Below, piece after piece: positions 24,415-32,587 of a stretch of 64,000 nucleotides of DNA (the stretch's first letter is position 1; each line of letters opens with the position of its first letter). Location of the stretch: the NCBI RefSeq assembly GCF_016834655.1, contig NZ_JAENHP010000004.1, positions 682,001-746,000 of the forward strand. The letters are read 5' to 3'. The notes beneath the pieces are model-generated. The model was not told the origin of the DNA. It saw nothing but the letters and a program-made list of their open reading frames with translations, and did not search any database. Position numbers and translations under genes: made by a program. This stretch comes from Paractinoplanes ovalisporus. GTDB taxonomy: Bacteria; Actinomycetota; Actinomycetes; Mycobacteriales; Micromonosporaceae.

Positions 24415-25404
24415 TCAGAGGAACCAGTGGCTCAGGGCGTACGCCGCGGCCGAGACGAGGGCGAAGGCGCCCAGCGGCCCCTGCATGTGCCGGGCCACCC
24501 AGAACGTCGGGGCGTCACCGGCGAGCTCGCGGCCGGCCTGTCCGAAGTTGACCGCGAGGTCGACCAGGTGGGCGACCACGACCGCGATGAGGCCGACGAT
24601 CGCGCCCTTGGCCGGGGTGAACGGGAAGACCAGGAAGCTGCCCAGGGCGGCCCCGGACAGCGTGCCGAGCATCGCGCCGAGCACGACCCCGGCCACACCG
24701 CGCGGCACCTGGGCGGCGATGCGCGGCTTGGGGAAGAGGGCGTCGGTGGCCCGGGCCACGACCAGCGCGACACCCGCGGCGGCGGCGCAGACGATCACGG
24801 TCTGGGTGCCGTTCTCCTGGCGGGTCAGGACGATCGGGATCGCGTACGCGGCCACGCCGGCCACGATCGCGAGCGTAGCCCGCCACGAGTCGGTCAGCCG
24901 GGCCCGGTCCTCGGCCCGGAACAGCTGGCCGATCAGGGCCGCGACGAACCCGCCCAGGGTCGTCCACACCAGCGGCATGAGGGCCGCCTCGGCGCTGGTG
25001 ACGCTGAGATAGTCGGCGACCAGCGCGACCGCCACGCTGACCCCGGCGGTGGCCGCGGGCGCGGGCGGGCTGAGCGCCATCACCCAGGCCAGCAGATAGA
25101 GCAACTGAACGCCGAACACCACGATCGCGTACGGAAGCCGCGAGTCGGGCGCGGAGGTCAGGGCGCCCAGCACCATGCCGACCGACAGGAGACCGGCGAA
25201 CCCGGCGATGGCGAGCGCCAGCTGCCGCCGTACCGGAACGACTTCGATCTCTTCGAGTTCTTCGTCGTCCTCGGCCTCATCAGGCTCGGCGGAACCCTTG
25301 CGGTCCGGCTCTTTGTCGTCCCGGAAGCCGGTCGGCGGCCGCTTGCCGCCGCCCCTCGCGATCTCGCGCGAGGCGTCGGCGTCCCAGGAGTCGTCCTGCG
25401 GCAT
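24415..25404 (-). CDS. Multi-pass membrane protein with acidic N-terminus, unknown function
   Basis: About 329 residues. The N-terminal ~60 residues are hydrophilic and acidic (DEAEDDEELEEIEVV). Eight or nine hydrophobic segments follow (LALAIAGFAGLLSVGMVLGA, IVVFGVQLLYLLAWVMAL, ATLAIVAGVAAYAIPIVL and GAIVGLIAVVVAHLVDLAV, for example). No named family is recognised. ATG 25404 lacks a strong ribosome site; GTG 25416 in the same frame has CACGAT seven bases upstream and may be the leaderless true start. Divergent from glnR. Confidence 0.65.
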   Translation of the reverse strand: MPQDDSWDADASREIARGGGKRPPTGFRDDKEPDRKGSAEPDEAEDDEELEEIEVVPVRRQLALAIAGFAGLLSVGMVLGALTSAPDSRLPYAIVVFGVQLLYLLAWVMALSPPAPAATAGVSVAVALVADYLSVTSAEAALMPLVWTTLGGFVAALIGQLFRAEDRARLTDSWRATLAIVAGVAAYAIPIVLTRQENGTQTVIVCAAAAGVALVVARATDALFPKPRIAAQVPRGVAGVVLGAMLGTLSGAALGSFLVFPFTPAKGAIVGLIAVVVAHLVDLAVNFGQAGRELAGDAPTFWVARHMQGPLGAFALVSAAAYALSHWFL

Positions 25405-25680
25405 GGAAGGGAACACGGATGAGATCGTGCCAGAACCCGACCGGGCACCCAATTCCGCGGCGTTTGTTAAAGGCTTGTTACTAAACCGCCATTCGTACAC
25501 CGGAAGGGCGTTCACTACATCACTCAGTCAAACGATCGAGGCGTTCTCGGTGATGCATCGGTTAAGGTAAGCCCAGCCCACCCGTCGGTGACGCCGGGAA
25601 ATGTCCGCCGATGGCGGAGCCGAAGTATGAACGCCATCGAGTCACCCGAGCGGCCCTGTGCCGCAAGGACGGAGGTGAGT

Positions 25681-26397
25681 GTGGAAATCCTTCTGTTGGT
25701 GACGGCACGTGCTGGCGAGCCTTCCGCCGTGCTGCCCGCGCTGGATCTGCTTCCCCACTCCGTACGCACCGCACCTCGCGATGTCCGCACCCTGGTGTCC
25801 GGGCCCAGCCCCGACGCCGTTCTGGTGGACGCCCGCTCCGAGCTCTCCGAGGCCCGCGCCACGTGCCGCATGCTGCACGCGACCGGCATCGGCGTCCCGC
25901 TCATGGCGGTCGTGACCGAGGCGGGCCTGATCGCGCTCAACGCCGACTGGGGTGTCGACGACGTCATCCTGGCCAGCGCCGGACCCGCCGAGGTCGAGGC
26001 GCGGCTGCGCCTGGCCGTCGGCCGACTGAGCAACGCGACCGCGGGCGCCGGTGGCTCGATCCGCGCGGGCGAGCTCAACATCGACCCCGACACCTACGCG
26101 GCGAAGCTCAAGGGCCGCCCGCTCGACCTCACCTACAAGGAGTTCGAGCTGCTGAAGTTCCTCGCCCAGCACCCGGGCCGGGTCTTCACCCGCGACCAGT
26201 TGCTGCGCGAGGTCTGGGGCTACGACTACTTCGGCGGCACGCGCACGGTCGATGTGCACGTCCGTCGTCTGCGGGCCAAGCTCGGCTCGGAATACGAGTC
26301 GATGATCGGCACGGTGCGCCAGGTGGGCTACAAGTTCGTCGTCCCCCCGTCCGGCCGCCAGCTGCCCGACAACGAGCCGGTCTCGCTGCCGGTCTAA
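25681..26397 (+). CDS. glnR: Nitrogen regulator GlnR (orphan OmpR-type response regulator)
   Basis: 238 residues. The N-terminal atypical receiver (MEILLLVTARAGEPSAVLPALDLLPHSVR..., then PLMAVVTEAGLIALNADWGVDDVIL) has the GlnR pattern rather than a standard phospho-acceptor pocket. The C-terminal winged helix (LDLTYKEFELLKFLAQHPGRVFTRDQLLREVWGYDYFGGTRTVDVHVRRLRAKL) is nearly identical to actinomycete GlnR. GlnR controls nitrogen assimilation genes such as glnA and amtB. GTG 25681 follows GGAGG with a five-base gap; a GTG six bases earlier overlaps the ribosome site. The neighbouring mshD promoter overlaps its stop codon. No cognate kinase is adjacent, as expected. Confidence 0.93.
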   Translation: MEILLLVTARAGEPSAVLPALDLLPHSVRTAPRDVRTLVSGPSPDAVLVDARSELSEARATCRMLHATGIGVPLMAVVTEAGLIALNADWGVDDVILASAGPAEVEARLRLAVGRLSNATAGAGGSIRAGELNIDPDTYAAKLKGRPLDLTYKEFELLKFLAQHPGRVFTRDQLLREVWGYDYFGGTRTVDVHVRRLRAKLGSEYESMIGTVRQVGYKFVVPPSGRQLPDNEPVSLPV

Positions 26398-26400
26398 GTT
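26395..26400 (+). promoter_or_regulatory. Leaderless -10 of mshD (TAAGTT)
   Basis: TAAGTT overlaps the glnR stop codon TAA and precedes the mshD ATG by seven bases, so mshD has its own leaderless promoter inside the glnR 3' end. Confidence 0.6.
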
Positions 26401-26407
26401 TGAGGGC

Positions 26408-27280
26408 ATGACGTCAGTTCGTGCTCTTGACCGGTTGAGTGCTGCTGAGGCGGCTGACGTTCTCGCGTTGGCCGCCGCGGCCGAGCAGGCCGACGGCGTC
26501 TACCCACTGTCCGAAGACGTAGTGCTGCGTGTGCGCGGCGGGGAAGATCCCGCCGCGCACACGCATTTCCTCGTCCGGGCCGAAGACGGCTCCCTGGCCG
26601 GATACGCCTTCTCCGGCGGCGAGCTCGTCGTCCATCCCGCCCACCGCCGGCAGGGTTACGGCACGGCCCTGCTCGTGGCGGCCGGGCCGGGGGAGCTGCG
26701 GTTCTGGGCGCACGGTGACGATCCCGGCGCCCGTGCCTTCGCCGAGAAGAACGGTTTCGAGCGCGTACGGGTCCTGTGGCAGATGCGCCGCCCGCTCACC
26801 GAGCCCATGCCCGACATCGCGCTCCCGGCCGGCGTCACCGTGCGTGGTTTCCGCCCCGGGGCCGACGAGGACGCCTGGCTCGAGGTCAACTCCCGGGCCT
26901 TCGCCCACCACCCCGAGCAGGGCCGCTGGACCCGCGACGACCTGCTGGCGCGCGAGAGCGAGCCGTGGTTCGACCCTGCCGGGTTCCTGCTCGCCGTCGA
27001 CGTCGCCGACACCCTGCTCGGTTTCCACTGGACCAAGGTGCACCCGGCCTCCGCGGCCGACCCGGCGATCGGGGAGATCTACGTGCTGGGCGTCGACCCG
27101 GCCGGTCACCGCAAGGGCCTAGGGGCCGCGCTGAGCGTGGCCGGGTTGCGGCACCTGGCCGGCCAGGGTCTGACCGTCGCGAGCCTGTACGTCGACGAGT
27201 CGAACACCGCCGCCGTGGCGCTCTACCGGCGGCTCGGTTTCGAGATCTACAAGACCGACATCAACTACGCCCGAAATTGA
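26408..27280 (+). CDS. mshD: Mycothiol synthase
   Basis: 290 residues with two GNAT domains. Catalyses the last step of mycothiol synthesis: acetyl-CoA-dependent acetylation of Cys-GlcN-Ins. Domain 1 has GELVVHPAHRRQGYGTALL (~75-93). Domain 2 has GEIYVLGVDPAGHRKGLGAALSVAGLRHLAG (~220-250), then LYVDESNTAAVALYRRLGF, and ends in YARN. The order and motifs are those of MshD, a marker of actinobacteria. ATG 26408 is leaderless behind TAAGTT. It sits between glnR and the pst operon, a conserved order in actinomycetes. Confidence 0.93.
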   Translation: MTSVRALDRLSAAEAADVLALAAAAEQADGVYPLSEDVVLRVRGGEDPAAHTHFLVRAEDGSLAGYAFSGGELVVHPAHRRQGYGTALLVAAGPGELRFWAHGDDPGARAFAEKNGFERVRVLWQMRRPLTEPMPDIALPAGVTVRGFRPGADEDAWLEVNSRAFAHHPEQGRWTRDDLLARESEPWFDPAGFLLAVDVADTLLGFHWTKVHPASAADPAIGEIYVLGVDPAGHRKGLGAALSVAGLRHLAGQGLTVASLYVDESNTAAVALYRRLGFEIYKTDINYARN

Positions 27281-27424
27281 GTCCCACGGGTCACGACCCG
27301 GACAACGGCGTATCTCGAGGCGGTAACTGCCGCCCCCCTATATCCGACATGTCGGTCTCTAGTCACTCAGTTCACGCAACGGACAACTCGCCCTCAGGGC
27401 AAGGCCACGTTTCGGCGTGAACGT

Positions 27425-27446
27425 GTTCACTGCGCGTTCATTTAGC
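27425..27446 (+). promoter_or_regulatory. PHO box upstream of pstS
   Basis: GTTCACT and GTTCATT begin at 27425 and 27436, an exact 11-bp direct repeat as in the PhoP sites of Streptomyces. A third GTTCAC lies at 27370. PhoP control of pst genes under phosphate limitation is established in actinomycetes; here it is inferred. The rest of 27281-27527 shows no gene. Confidence 0.7.
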
Positions 27447-27527
27447 CCCGGGTAACCGGCTACCTCCCCCTCTTAGCTTCGGTTGTGCCGGTGCGACGCC
27501 GGCTTGCACACCACCGAAGGGAACATT

Positions 27528-28625
27528 GTGAAGCTCCAGCGGTCCGGTTTTCTGGCAGCCGGCATTGCTTTGACCGCATCGCTCGCGCTCACCGCGTGCG
27601 GCTCGGACAACAACTCGCCGTCCGACGACGCCGGTGCGTCCGAGGCGTCGAGCAACTGTGTCGCCGGCAGCCTGACGGCTCAGGGTTCGTCGGCGCAGAA
27701 GAACGCCATGGACGAGTGGATCAAGACCTACCAGGCCCAGTGTGCCGACGCGAAGGTCGACTACCAGGGCACCGCCTCGGGTGCCGGCATCCAGGCGTTC
27801 ATCGCGGGCACCGCCGACTTCGCGGGTTCCGACTCCGCCCTCAAGGAGGAGGAGCAGCCGCAGGCTGACGCGAAGTGCCCCGGTGGCGCGGCGCTGAACC
27901 TCCCGATGGTCGTCGGCCCGATCTCGGTCGTCTACAACCTCGACGGTGTCGACGGTCTCCAGCTCGACGCCCCCACCCTTGCGAAGATCTTCGACAGCAA
28001 GATCACCAAGTGGAACGACCCGGCGATCGCGGCGCAGAACTCCGGCGCCAAGCTCCCGGACAGCGCGATCACCGCCGTGCACCGCTCGGACGAGTCGGGC
28101 ACGACTGACAACTTCACCAAGTACCTGAGCAAGACCGCCGAGGCCGACTGGACCTACGGCAACGCGAAGGCCTGGAAGGCCAAGGGCGGCACCGGTGCCG
28201 CCAAGTCCGACGGTGTCGCCACCGCGGTCAAGGGCACCGCCGGCTCCATCTCCTACGTCGAGCTCTCGTACGCCGAGAACAGCGACCTGCAGAAGGCCAA
28301 GATCAAGAACGGTGCCGGTGAGTACACCGAGCTGACCGGCGAGTCGGCCGGTAAGGGCATCGAGGGCGCCAAGATCGAGGGCACCGGCAACGACCTGAAG
28401 CTCAGCATCGACTACGCCGCCACGACCGCCGGGGCCTACCCGATCGTCCTGGTGACGTACGAGATCGTCTGCAGCAAGGGCTCCGCCAAGGCCGCTCCGC
28501 TGAAGGCCTTCTTCTCCTACACCTCCAGCACCGGCGGTCAGAAGGCGCTGGGCGACCTGGGCTACGCCCCGCTGCCGGAGAGCATCCGCAGCAAGGTCGA
28601 GACCGCGGTCGCCTCGATCTCCTGA
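27528..28625 (+). CDS. pstS: Phosphate-binding lipoprotein PstS
   Basis: 365 residues. The lipoprotein signal ends in the lipobox LALTACGSD, with cysteine about residue 24. The mature protein has GSLTAQGSSAQKNAMDEW, VDYQGTASGAGIQAFIAGTADFAGSDSAL, LPMVVGPISVVYNLDG, TAVHRSDESGTTDNFTKYL and GSISYVELSYA, all phosphate-binding loop features of PstS. It binds inorganic phosphate outside the membrane and hands it to PstCA. GTG 27528 follows GAAGGGA; the preceding PHO box suggests induction in phosphate shortage. First gene of pstSCAB. Confidence 0.96.
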   Translation: MKLQRSGFLAAGIALTASLALTACGSDNNSPSDDAGASEASSNCVAGSLTAQGSSAQKNAMDEWIKTYQAQCADAKVDYQGTASGAGIQAFIAGTADFAGSDSALKEEEQPQADAKCPGGAALNLPMVVGPISVVYNLDGVDGLQLDAPTLAKIFDSKITKWNDPAIAAQNSGAKLPDSAITAVHRSDESGTTDNFTKYLSKTAEADWTYGNAKAWKAKGGTGAAKSDGVATAVKGTAGSISYVELSYAENSDLQKAKIKNGAGEYTELTGESAGKGIEGAKIEGTGNDLKLSIDYAATTAGAYPIVLVTYEIVCSKGSAKAAPLKAFFSYTSSTGGQKALGDLGYAPLPESIRSKVETAVASIS

Positions 28626-28666
28626 CCTGACGAACAAATCCCTCCGAGACGACAGCGAGCGAGCAG

Positions 28667-29743
28667 ATGGGTGACTACCCCTCCTCCCGCTCGGAGAACG
28701 CCACCGCCAGCGACTCGGGTGTGATCGGACGTCACACCCGGGGCGCTGGCACCGGCGTTTCACCGAGTAGTCACGATGAACCCCCATTCGGCGGCGGCGG
28801 GGGCGCCCTGCCCAAGAAGGCCCGATTCGGTATGGAGGCCGGCTTCAAAGGCCTCTCCGTGGCGGCCGGCGCGATGGTGCTCGTCATCATCGTCGCCATC
28901 GCGATCTTCCTGATCTCCAAGGCAGTGCCGGCCATCCGGGCCGACAACGAGAACTTCCTGACCTTCAACCAGTGGTTCCCGAACGAGACCGAGCCGCGCT
29001 TCGGTATCGCGGTCCTCGCCTTCGGCACCTTGCTGACCTCGATCATCGCCCTGCTCGTCGCGGTGCCGATCGCTCTGGGCATCGCGCTGTTCCTGTCGCA
29101 CTACGCACCCCGGCGGCTGGCCACGCCGCTGGGCTTCGTGATCGACCTGCTGGCCGCCGTGCCCAGTGTCGTCTTCGGCCTCTGGGGCCGCGACGTCTTC
29201 ATGGAGCCGGTCCGCGAGTTCTCCACGTGGCTCAACAAGTACTTCAGCTGGATCCCGATCTTCGGTGGCGACGGGCCGTTCGGCCGCTCGGTGCTCCTCG
29301 GCAGCCTGGTCCTCGCGATCATGGTGCTGCCGATCGTGACGTCGCTGTCGCGTGAGGTCTTCCGGCAGACCCCGGGCATGAACGAGGAAGCCGCGCTCGC
29401 ACTGGGCGCCACCAAGTGGGAGATGATCCGCACCGCGGTCCTGCCGTACGGCAAGCCCGGTGTGATCGCCGCGGTGATGCTCGGCCTCGGCCGTGCCCTC
29501 GGCGAGACGATCGCCCTGGCGATGACGCTCGGCATCGTCTTCAACATCTCGTTCAACATCATCGAGAACGGCGGTAACTCGATCGCCGCCAACATCGCCA
29601 ACGCCTTCGGCGAGGCCAACGAGACCGGCCGTGGCGCCCTCATCGCCTCGGGTCTCGTCCTCTTCGCGATCACCCTGGTGGTCAACATGGCGGCGCGGGC
29701 GATCATCTACCGTCGGCGCGAGTTCCGGGACAGTGCGGCATGA
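28667..29743 (+). CDS. pstC: Phosphate ABC transporter permease PstC
   Basis: 358 residues. A ~60-residue Ser/Gly-rich cytoplasmic N-terminal extension precedes the first helix (GAMVLVIIVAIAIFLISKAVP). The permease core includes FGTLLTSIIALLVAVPIALGIALFLS, AAVPSVVFGLWG and the EAA-loop EEAALALGATKWEMIRTAVLPYGKPGVIAAVMLGLGRALGET. Pairs with PstA to form the phosphate channel. It starts 41 bases after pstS and overlaps pstA by four bases (ATGA). Confidence 0.95.
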   Translation: MGDYPSSRSENATASDSGVIGRHTRGAGTGVSPSSHDEPPFGGGGGALPKKARFGMEAGFKGLSVAAGAMVLVIIVAIAIFLISKAVPAIRADNENFLTFNQWFPNETEPRFGIAVLAFGTLLTSIIALLVAVPIALGIALFLSHYAPRRLATPLGFVIDLLAAVPSVVFGLWGRDVFMEPVREFSTWLNKYFSWIPIFGGDGPFGRSVLLGSLVLAIMVLPIVTSLSREVFRQTPGMNEEAALALGATKWEMIRTAVLPYGKPGVIAAVMLGLGRALGETIALAMTLGIVFNISFNIIENGGNSIAANIANAFGEANETGRGALIASGLVLFAITLVVNMAARAIIYRRREFRDSAA

Positions 29744-30825
29744 GCCTTTTGGATCGGGAAGCCGCCGGCGTCGTCATGACGCCGGACAACATTCGCACCA
29801 AGCGCCTGCCGCTGGGCATCAACCTCGGCATCGCCGCGGCCGGCCTGCTCATCGCGGCCGCCGTCGTCTACGGCTTCGGCATCGGCAACTATGTGCTCGT
29901 CGTGGTGCTGGGCGTCGTCTTCTACCTGATCGGCCTGCAGGTCGTCGCCGGCCGCATCGAGGGTCCCCGCACCGCGCGCGACCGCATGTGGAAGACGCTC
30001 ATCTACGCCGCCTGTGTGCTGGCGATCCTGCCGCTCGCGTCGGTGGTGTGGACGCTGGTCTCCAAGGGTGTCGAGCGCCTCGACGGCAACTTCTTCGGCA
30101 CGTCGATGAACAACATCGGTGCCCGCGACCCCGAAGGCGGCGCCTACCACGCCATCATCGGCACGCTCGAGCAGGTCGGCATCGCCACCCTGATCGCTGT
30201 GCCGCTGGGTGTGCTCGGCGCGATCTACCTGGTCGAGTACGGCCGGGGCCGGTTCGCCAACACCGTCCGCTTCTTCGTCGACGTCATGACGGGCATCCCG
30301 TCGATCGTCGCCGGTCTGTTCATCCTCTCGTTCTGGGTGCTGATCGTCAGCCCGTGGTTCAACAACGGCACCCCGCGGTTCTCCGGTTTCGCCGCCTCAC
30401 TGGCGTTGACCGTGCTGATGCTGCCGACGATCGTCCGGTCCACCGAAGAGATGCTGCGCCTGGTGCCCGGGCCGCTGCGCGAAGGTGCGTACGCGCTCGG
30501 GGTGCCGCAGTGGAAGACGATCCTCAAGGTCGTCCTCCCGACCGCGCTGCCCGGCATCGTCACCGGCGTCATGCTCGCCGTGGCCCGCGCGGCCGGCGAG
30601 ACGGCCCCGGTGCTGCTGGTCGCGGGTGGTGCCGCGTCGATCAACTTCAACCCGTTCGAGGGTGGCCAGCAGTCCCTGGCGCTCTTCGTGTACCAGCAGG
30701 CCGGTGACGCCTCCCGGTACGCCCCGGCGCGGGCCTGGACGGCCGCGCTGACCCTGGTCGCGATCGTCCTGATCCTCACGATCGCCGCCAAGCTGCTCGC
30801 CCGTCGCAACAGTCTGTCCAAGTAG
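29740..30825 (+). CDS. pstA: Phosphate ABC transporter permease PstA
   Basis: 361 residues. Two early hydrophobic helices (GIAAAGLLIAAAVVYGFGI and YVLVVVLGVVFYLIGLQVV) precede the usual PstA core: GTLEQVGIATLIAVPLGVLGAIYLVEYGRG, MTGIPSIVAGLFILSF and the EAA loop REGAYALGVPQWKTILKVVLPTALPGIVTGVMLAVARAAGET. Forms the transmembrane channel with PstC. The ATGA overlap with pstC implies translational coupling. PstB starts nine bases after its stop. Confidence 0.95.
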   Translation: MSLLDREAAGVVMTPDNIRTKRLPLGINLGIAAAGLLIAAAVVYGFGIGNYVLVVVLGVVFYLIGLQVVAGRIEGPRTARDRMWKTLIYAACVLAILPLASVVWTLVSKGVERLDGNFFGTSMNNIGARDPEGGAYHAIIGTLEQVGIATLIAVPLGVLGAIYLVEYGRGRFANTVRFFVDVMTGIPSIVAGLFILSFWVLIVSPWFNNGTPRFSGFAASLALTVLMLPTIVRSTEEMLRLVPGPLREGAYALGVPQWKTILKVVLPTALPGIVTGVMLAVARAAGETAPVLLVAGGAASINFNPFEGGQQSLALFVYQQAGDASRYAPARAWTAALTLVAIVLILTIAAKLLARRNSLSK

Positions 30826-30834
30826 AGGTAACCC

Positions 30835-31611
30835 ATGGCCAAGCGCATCGAGGCGAGCAACGTCTCCTCCTACTACGGGTCGTTCAAGGCGATCGACAGC
30901 GTGTCGATGACCGTCGAGCCGAAGACGATCACCGCCCTCATCGGGCCGTCGGGTTGCGGCAAGTCCACGTTCCTGCGGTCGGTCAACCGCATGCACGAGG
31001 TGCTGCCGGGCGCCCGCATCGAGGGCTCGCTGACCATCGACGACCAGAACATCTACGACCCGGACGTGGACGTCACCGCGGTCCGTCGCATGATCGGCAT
31101 GGTCTTCCAGCGGCCCAACCCGTTCCCGACGATGTCGATCTATGAGAACGTGGTCGCCGGACTCAAGCTCAACGGCGTCAAGAAGAAGTCGGTTCTGGAC
31201 GACGCGGCCGAGCAGTCGCTCAAGTCGGCGAACCTGTGGAACGAGGTCAAGGACCGCCTGAACCGGCCCGGCGCCGGCCTCTCCGGTGGTCAGCAGCAGC
31301 GTCTCTGCATCGCCCGCACGATCGCGGTCGAGCCGCAGGTCGTGCTGATGGACGAGCCCTGTTCGGCGCTCGACCCGATCTCGACGCTGGCGATCGAGGA
31401 CCTGATGTTCAAGCTGAAGGACCGCTTCACGATCATCATCGTCACGCACAACATGCAGCAGGCCGCGCGGGTCAGCGACAAGACCGGCTTCTTCTCGATC
31501 GACAAGACCGGTGACCCGGGCCGTCTGATCGAGTACGACGACACGCAGAAGATCTTCAGCAACCCGACCGAGAAGAAGACCGAGGACTACATCACCGGTC
31601 GCTTCGGCTAG
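30835..31611 (+). CDS. pstB: Phosphate ABC transporter ATPase PstB
   Basis: 258 residues. Walker A is GPSGCGKST (~39-47), the Q-loop lies in MVFQRPNPFP, the ABC signature is LSGGQQQRLCIARTIAVEP, Walker B is VLMDEPCSALDP and the H-loop is IIVTHNMQQAARVSDKTGFF. All are typical of PstB, including the RPNPFPTMSIYENV stretch. Energises PstCA. GAGGTAA precedes the ATG. Last gene of pst; no phoU follows here, and the PhoU-like DUF47 protein is 6 kb downstream. Confidence 0.96.
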   Translation: MAKRIEASNVSSYYGSFKAIDSVSMTVEPKTITALIGPSGCGKSTFLRSVNRMHEVLPGARIEGSLTIDDQNIYDPDVDVTAVRRMIGMVFQRPNPFPTMSIYENVVAGLKLNGVKKKSVLDDAAEQSLKSANLWNEVKDRLNRPGAGLSGGQQQRLCIARTIAVEPQVVLMDEPCSALDPISTLAIEDLMFKLKDRFTIIIVTHNMQQAARVSDKTGFFSIDKTGDPGRLIEYDDTQKIFSNPTEKKTEDYITGRFG

Positions 31612-31661
31612 GCCCTTCGGTGGGCTTCGGCTCTACCGGCGCGATTGTCTAGAACGTCACC

Positions 31662-31685
31662 TGTGGACAAGTCGATTTGTCCACT
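31662..31685. promoter_or_regulatory. Inverted pair of DnaA-box-like sequences
   Basis: TGTGGACAA (31662-31670), the complement of TTGTCCACA, faces TTGTCCACT (31677-31685). GTGGACAA-N6-TTGTCCAC is a perfect 8-bp inverted repeat in the pstB to Nudix intergenic gap. Confidence 0.5.
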
Positions 31686-31748
31686 TGCGACGGCGTATTT
31701 TTTGGCCAGCCCCCTGGGTGTGGCGGGGTTGGGCCAGTTGGCGGCGCG

Positions 31749-32540
31749 TTACTGCAGGTGCAGCAGCGCGCCGCCGTCGTCGGTCAGCTCGACGCGAGGC
31801 ATGACCGGCGTCGCGGCGTCGCGGCGGCTCGCGGCCGCGACCACTTGCGCCATTTCCCCGTACGGGGCCAGGGAGTCCACCGCCGAGCGGGTCGGTGGCA
31901 GCATGGGCAGCCCGGCCGACTCCGCCGCCGTGATCCAGGCGGTGTCCTCGGTCTCGCCCGACACGTCCCGGGTCTGCTGACCCTCGGGCAGCAGGGCGAC
32001 GAAGAACCACGTGTCGTACCGCTTGGGCTCGAACTCCGGGGTGACCCAGCGCGCCCAGCCGAACAGCAGGTCGTCCCGTATCCGCAGCCCCCGCCGGGTC
32101 AGCAGCTCGCTCAGCGTCAGCTCGCGGGCCAGGACGGCGGCGCGGTCGGCCTCCCAGTCGTCGGTGCTCACGTCGGCGATCGTGCGGTCGGGCCGGTCGG
32201 CCGGGCCCGCGAGCAGCACGCCGGTCTCCTCGAAGAGCTCGCGCACGGCGGCGCCGACCACGGCATGGGCACGCTCGGCGGGCACACCGAGACGGGCGGG
32301 CCAGTCGGTGCGGAGGGGATCGGGGCGGTCGTCCGGGTCGACGCCGCCGCCGGGGAAGGCGTACAGGCCGCCGAAGGCCATCGTGGCCGCGCGCCGCATC
32401 ACGTACAGCTGGAAGCTCTCGCCCGAAGGGCGCAGGAGCACGACCGTGGCCGCGTCGCGCACCGGCGCCGGCACCCCGTCGAACTCGCGTGCTCGCTTGA
32501 TCAGAGCCGGGGGCAGCCGCAACGGCGTGGAATCGGTCAC
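31749..32540 (-). CDS. Nudix hydrolase family protein
   Basis: 263 residues. AFPGGGVDPDD leads into the Nudix box, which after an insert of ~25 residues reads VVGAAVRELFEETGVLL; the REXXEE core with its metal-binding glutamates is intact. The larger size and YVMRRAATMAFGGLYAFPGG opening fit the coenzyme-A-pyrophosphatase-like NUDT7/19-type actinobacterial group, but the substrate is not certain. GTG 32540 has CAGGAT six bases upstream at the leaderless distance. Divergent from the Gfo/Idh gene, with which it shares a 47-bp promoter region. Confidence 0.85.
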   Translation of the reverse strand: MTDSTPLRLPPALIKRAREFDGVPAPVRDAATVVLLRPSGESFQLYVMRRAATMAFGGLYAFPGGGVDPDDRPDPLRTDWPARLGVPAERAHAVVGAAVRELFEETGVLLAGPADRPDRTIADVSTDDWEADRAAVLARELTLSELLTRRGLRIRDDLLFGWARWVTPEFEPKRYDTWFFVALLPEGQQTRDVSGETEDTAWITAAESAGLPMLPPTRSAVDSLAPYGEMAQVVAAASRRDAATPVMPRVELTDDGGALLHLQ

Positions 32541-32587
32541 CCGACGATCCTGACACCGGGACGGCCGCGGACGATACCGTAAGGATC

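Noticed and set aside
27281..27527. A GlnR operator ahead of pstS
   Set aside because: GTTAC-like sequences are present but do not form the expected a-site/b-site spacing; only the PHO box is supported.
31612..31748. An intrinsic terminator after pstB
   Set aside because: GCCCTTCGGTGGGC gives only a 4-bp stem; too weak to call.
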